Assembly: GCA_023426365.1 (NCBI GenBank) | Contig: JAFAAW010000028.1 | Span: forward strand, 1 to 57,519 | Source: Pseudomonadota bacterium | GTDB lineage: Bacteria; Pseudomonadota; Alphaproteobacteria; Rhodospirillales; Magnetospirillaceae | Length of the DNA stretch: 57,519 nt | Direction: 5' to 3' | Shown here: positions 56,583 through 57,519 of the stretch, in pieces | How the letters are laid out: each line of letters begins with the position of its first letter | How positions within the stretch are numbered: position 1 is the first letter of the stretch | The notes under the pieces: model-generated | Told to the model about the DNA's origin: nothing | What the model saw: the letters and a program-made list of their open reading frames with translations, nothing else | The model's database searches: none | Made by a program: the position numbers and the translations under genes

Positions 56583-57519
56583 GGGCGGCCCCCGGCCATC
56601 TCGGTAAAACGGCGGTTCAGCATATGGGCGGTGGTGTCCAGCAGGCGCAGGGCGATTTCGTCCACATGGCGGGCGCGCCAGGATTGCAGGTCCGTGCCCG
56701 CGACCCACTGATTAAAGGCACCCTGCGCCGGGCCGCAATGGATTTGGAAATCCACCTTGTGCTCCAGATCGCCTTTCAGCGCCCAGCGGCTGGCATCCTT
56801 GAAATAGCGGCGGAACACCAGCGCCATCTTGTGCCTGGGCATGCGTTCGGCGCGCTCGATCTCCTCGGCGCTCAGACGGGCGCGCACCTCGTCCCACACC
56901 GTGGTCAGCGGGCGGCGGAAGATGCGCTCCTCGATCTGGCGGCGGGTGGCGGCATCCATGGCTTCCAGTCCGTCGAACTGGCGGTAGGCGGCCACCAGTT
57001 TCTCGGCGCGGGCCGGGAAGAACAGTCCCTTTTTCAGCACCTGCACCTTCGAGCCCAGTTCGAACATCTCGCCCGAGGGGGCATAGGCCATGTCGTGGAC
57101 GGCGGCGCCCTCCAGCATGTCCTTGACCGCGTCGCTGGTGCCCGCCTCGACGCTGCATTGGTTGATGGAGCCGGTGGCGATGAATTCGGCGCCCAGCACC
57201 AGCACCGCCGCCGCCGCCTCGGGCGTGCCGATACCGCCCGCCGCGCCCACATGCACCCGCCCGGCGAAGCGGGGAAAGGCAGCGGCGGCGGCATCGCGCA
57301 CCCGCAGCACCGCCGGAATCAGGGTAAAGGGCATGCCCTGATCGGTATGGCCGCCCGAGTCGGATTCGACGCATAGGGCGTCGGCCATGGGTACCTGGGC
57401 CAGCAGCGCCGCCTGCGCCTCGGTGATGGCGCCCGCCTGCCGCAGCCGTGCCACCACCCGCTCGGGCGCGGCGGCCAGGAATTGGGCGGCGACGTCGGGG
57501 CGCGACACCTTGGCGATGA
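56579..57519 (-). CDS. PfaD-type trans-acting enoylreductase (N-terminus off the window)
   Basis: The C-terminal 312 residues are present, and the frame stays open to the right edge. They read IAKVSRPDVAAQFL, VESDSGGHTDQGMPFTLIPA, VHVGAAGGIGTPEAAAAVLV, FIATGSINQCSVEAGTSDAV, GEMFELGSKVQVLKKGLFFP and the C-terminal FQIHCGPAQGAFNQWV..DLQSWR. This is the FMN-dependent TIM-barrel enoylreductase of PUFA and trans-AT PKS pathways, which reduces double bonds on ACP-bound chains in trans. Roughly 130-220 N-terminal residues are missing, and a fused upstream AT domain cannot be excluded. It overlaps megasynthase A by 4 bp (ATGA), hence the same operon and coupled translation. Confidence 0.93.
   Translation of the reverse strand, partial: IAKVSRPDVAAQFLAAAPERVVARLRQAGAITEAQAALLAQVPMADALCVESDSGGHTDQGMPFTLIPAVLRVRDAAAAAFPRFAGRVHVGAAGGIGTPEAAAAVLVLGAEFIATGSINQCSVEAGTSDAVKDMLEGAAVHDMAYAPSGEMFELGSKVQVLKKGLFFPARAEKLVAAYRQFDGLEAMDAATRRQIEERIFRRPLTTVWDEVRARLSAEEIERAERMPRHKMALVFRRYFKDASRWALKGDLEHKVDFQIHCGPAQGAFNQWVAGTDLQSWRARHVDEIALRLLDTTAHMLNRRFTEMAGGRP

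Overview
The window looks like chromosomal DNA of a GC-rich alphaproteobacterium, most likely a Magnetospirillum-type member of the Rhodospirillales. This rests on the gene families, on strong G/C at third codon positions and on the type of biosynthetic cluster; no marker gene proves it. Left third (1-16.9 kb): ordinary chromosomal genes. They are a small membrane protein, pepA-holC, a DUF2076 protein, a FUSC-family membrane protein, a cytochrome c', a sensor histidine kinase, an ABC-F ATPase, ndk, a LuxR solo with a small partner gene, an XRE regulator, a DUF697 protein and an SPFH / substrate-binding protein / small membrane protein operon. Three copies of a roughly 100-140 bp dispersed repeat, a 108-bp inverted-repeat element and an IS3-family remnant lie between them. 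A freestanding acyltransferase-like gene (12.6-13.6 kb) sits beside the IS remnant, 3.4 kb from the megasynthases.

Right two thirds (17.0-57.5 kb): one long minus-strand operon reading right to left. In transcription order it holds a PfaD-type trans-enoylreductase (5' end off the window), a 6455-aa PKS (called A here), a flavin monooxygenase and a 6298-aa PKS/NRPS (called B here). Gene junctions overlap or are separated by 2-14 bp. No module has an integrated AT domain, so this is a trans-AT assembly line. A reads KS-DH-KR-ACP / KS-B-ACP / KS-KR-ACP / KS-(Ser-less ACP-like)-MT-ACP / KS-ECH-ACP-ACP / KS-degenerate DH. B reads ACP / KS-DH-KR-ACP / KS-ACP / KS-DH-ACP / KS-KR-ACP / KS0-ACP / C-A-PCP-TE.

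My reading is that this makes a glutarimide-headed polyketide capped by a basic amino acid. KS-DH-KR-ACP followed by KS-B-ACP is the order used by glutarimide synthases: an amidated malonyl starter is extended to an enoyl thioester, then branched and cyclised. Module A5, with a built-in crotonase and twin ACPs carrying a Trp six residues after the phosphopantetheine Ser, should install a beta-branch. The last module has a hand-read specificity code with acidic residues at positions 239 and 278, which suits Arg, Lys or Orn. Together with the lone FMO this matches the sesbanimide family; sesbanimide R, an arginine-bearing glutarimide polyketide, is known from magnetotactic bacteria. I made the match from architecture and memory, not by alignment. 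The amidotransferase, loading ACP, malonyl-loading AT and HMG-synthase cassette are not in the window and should lie beyond its right edge.
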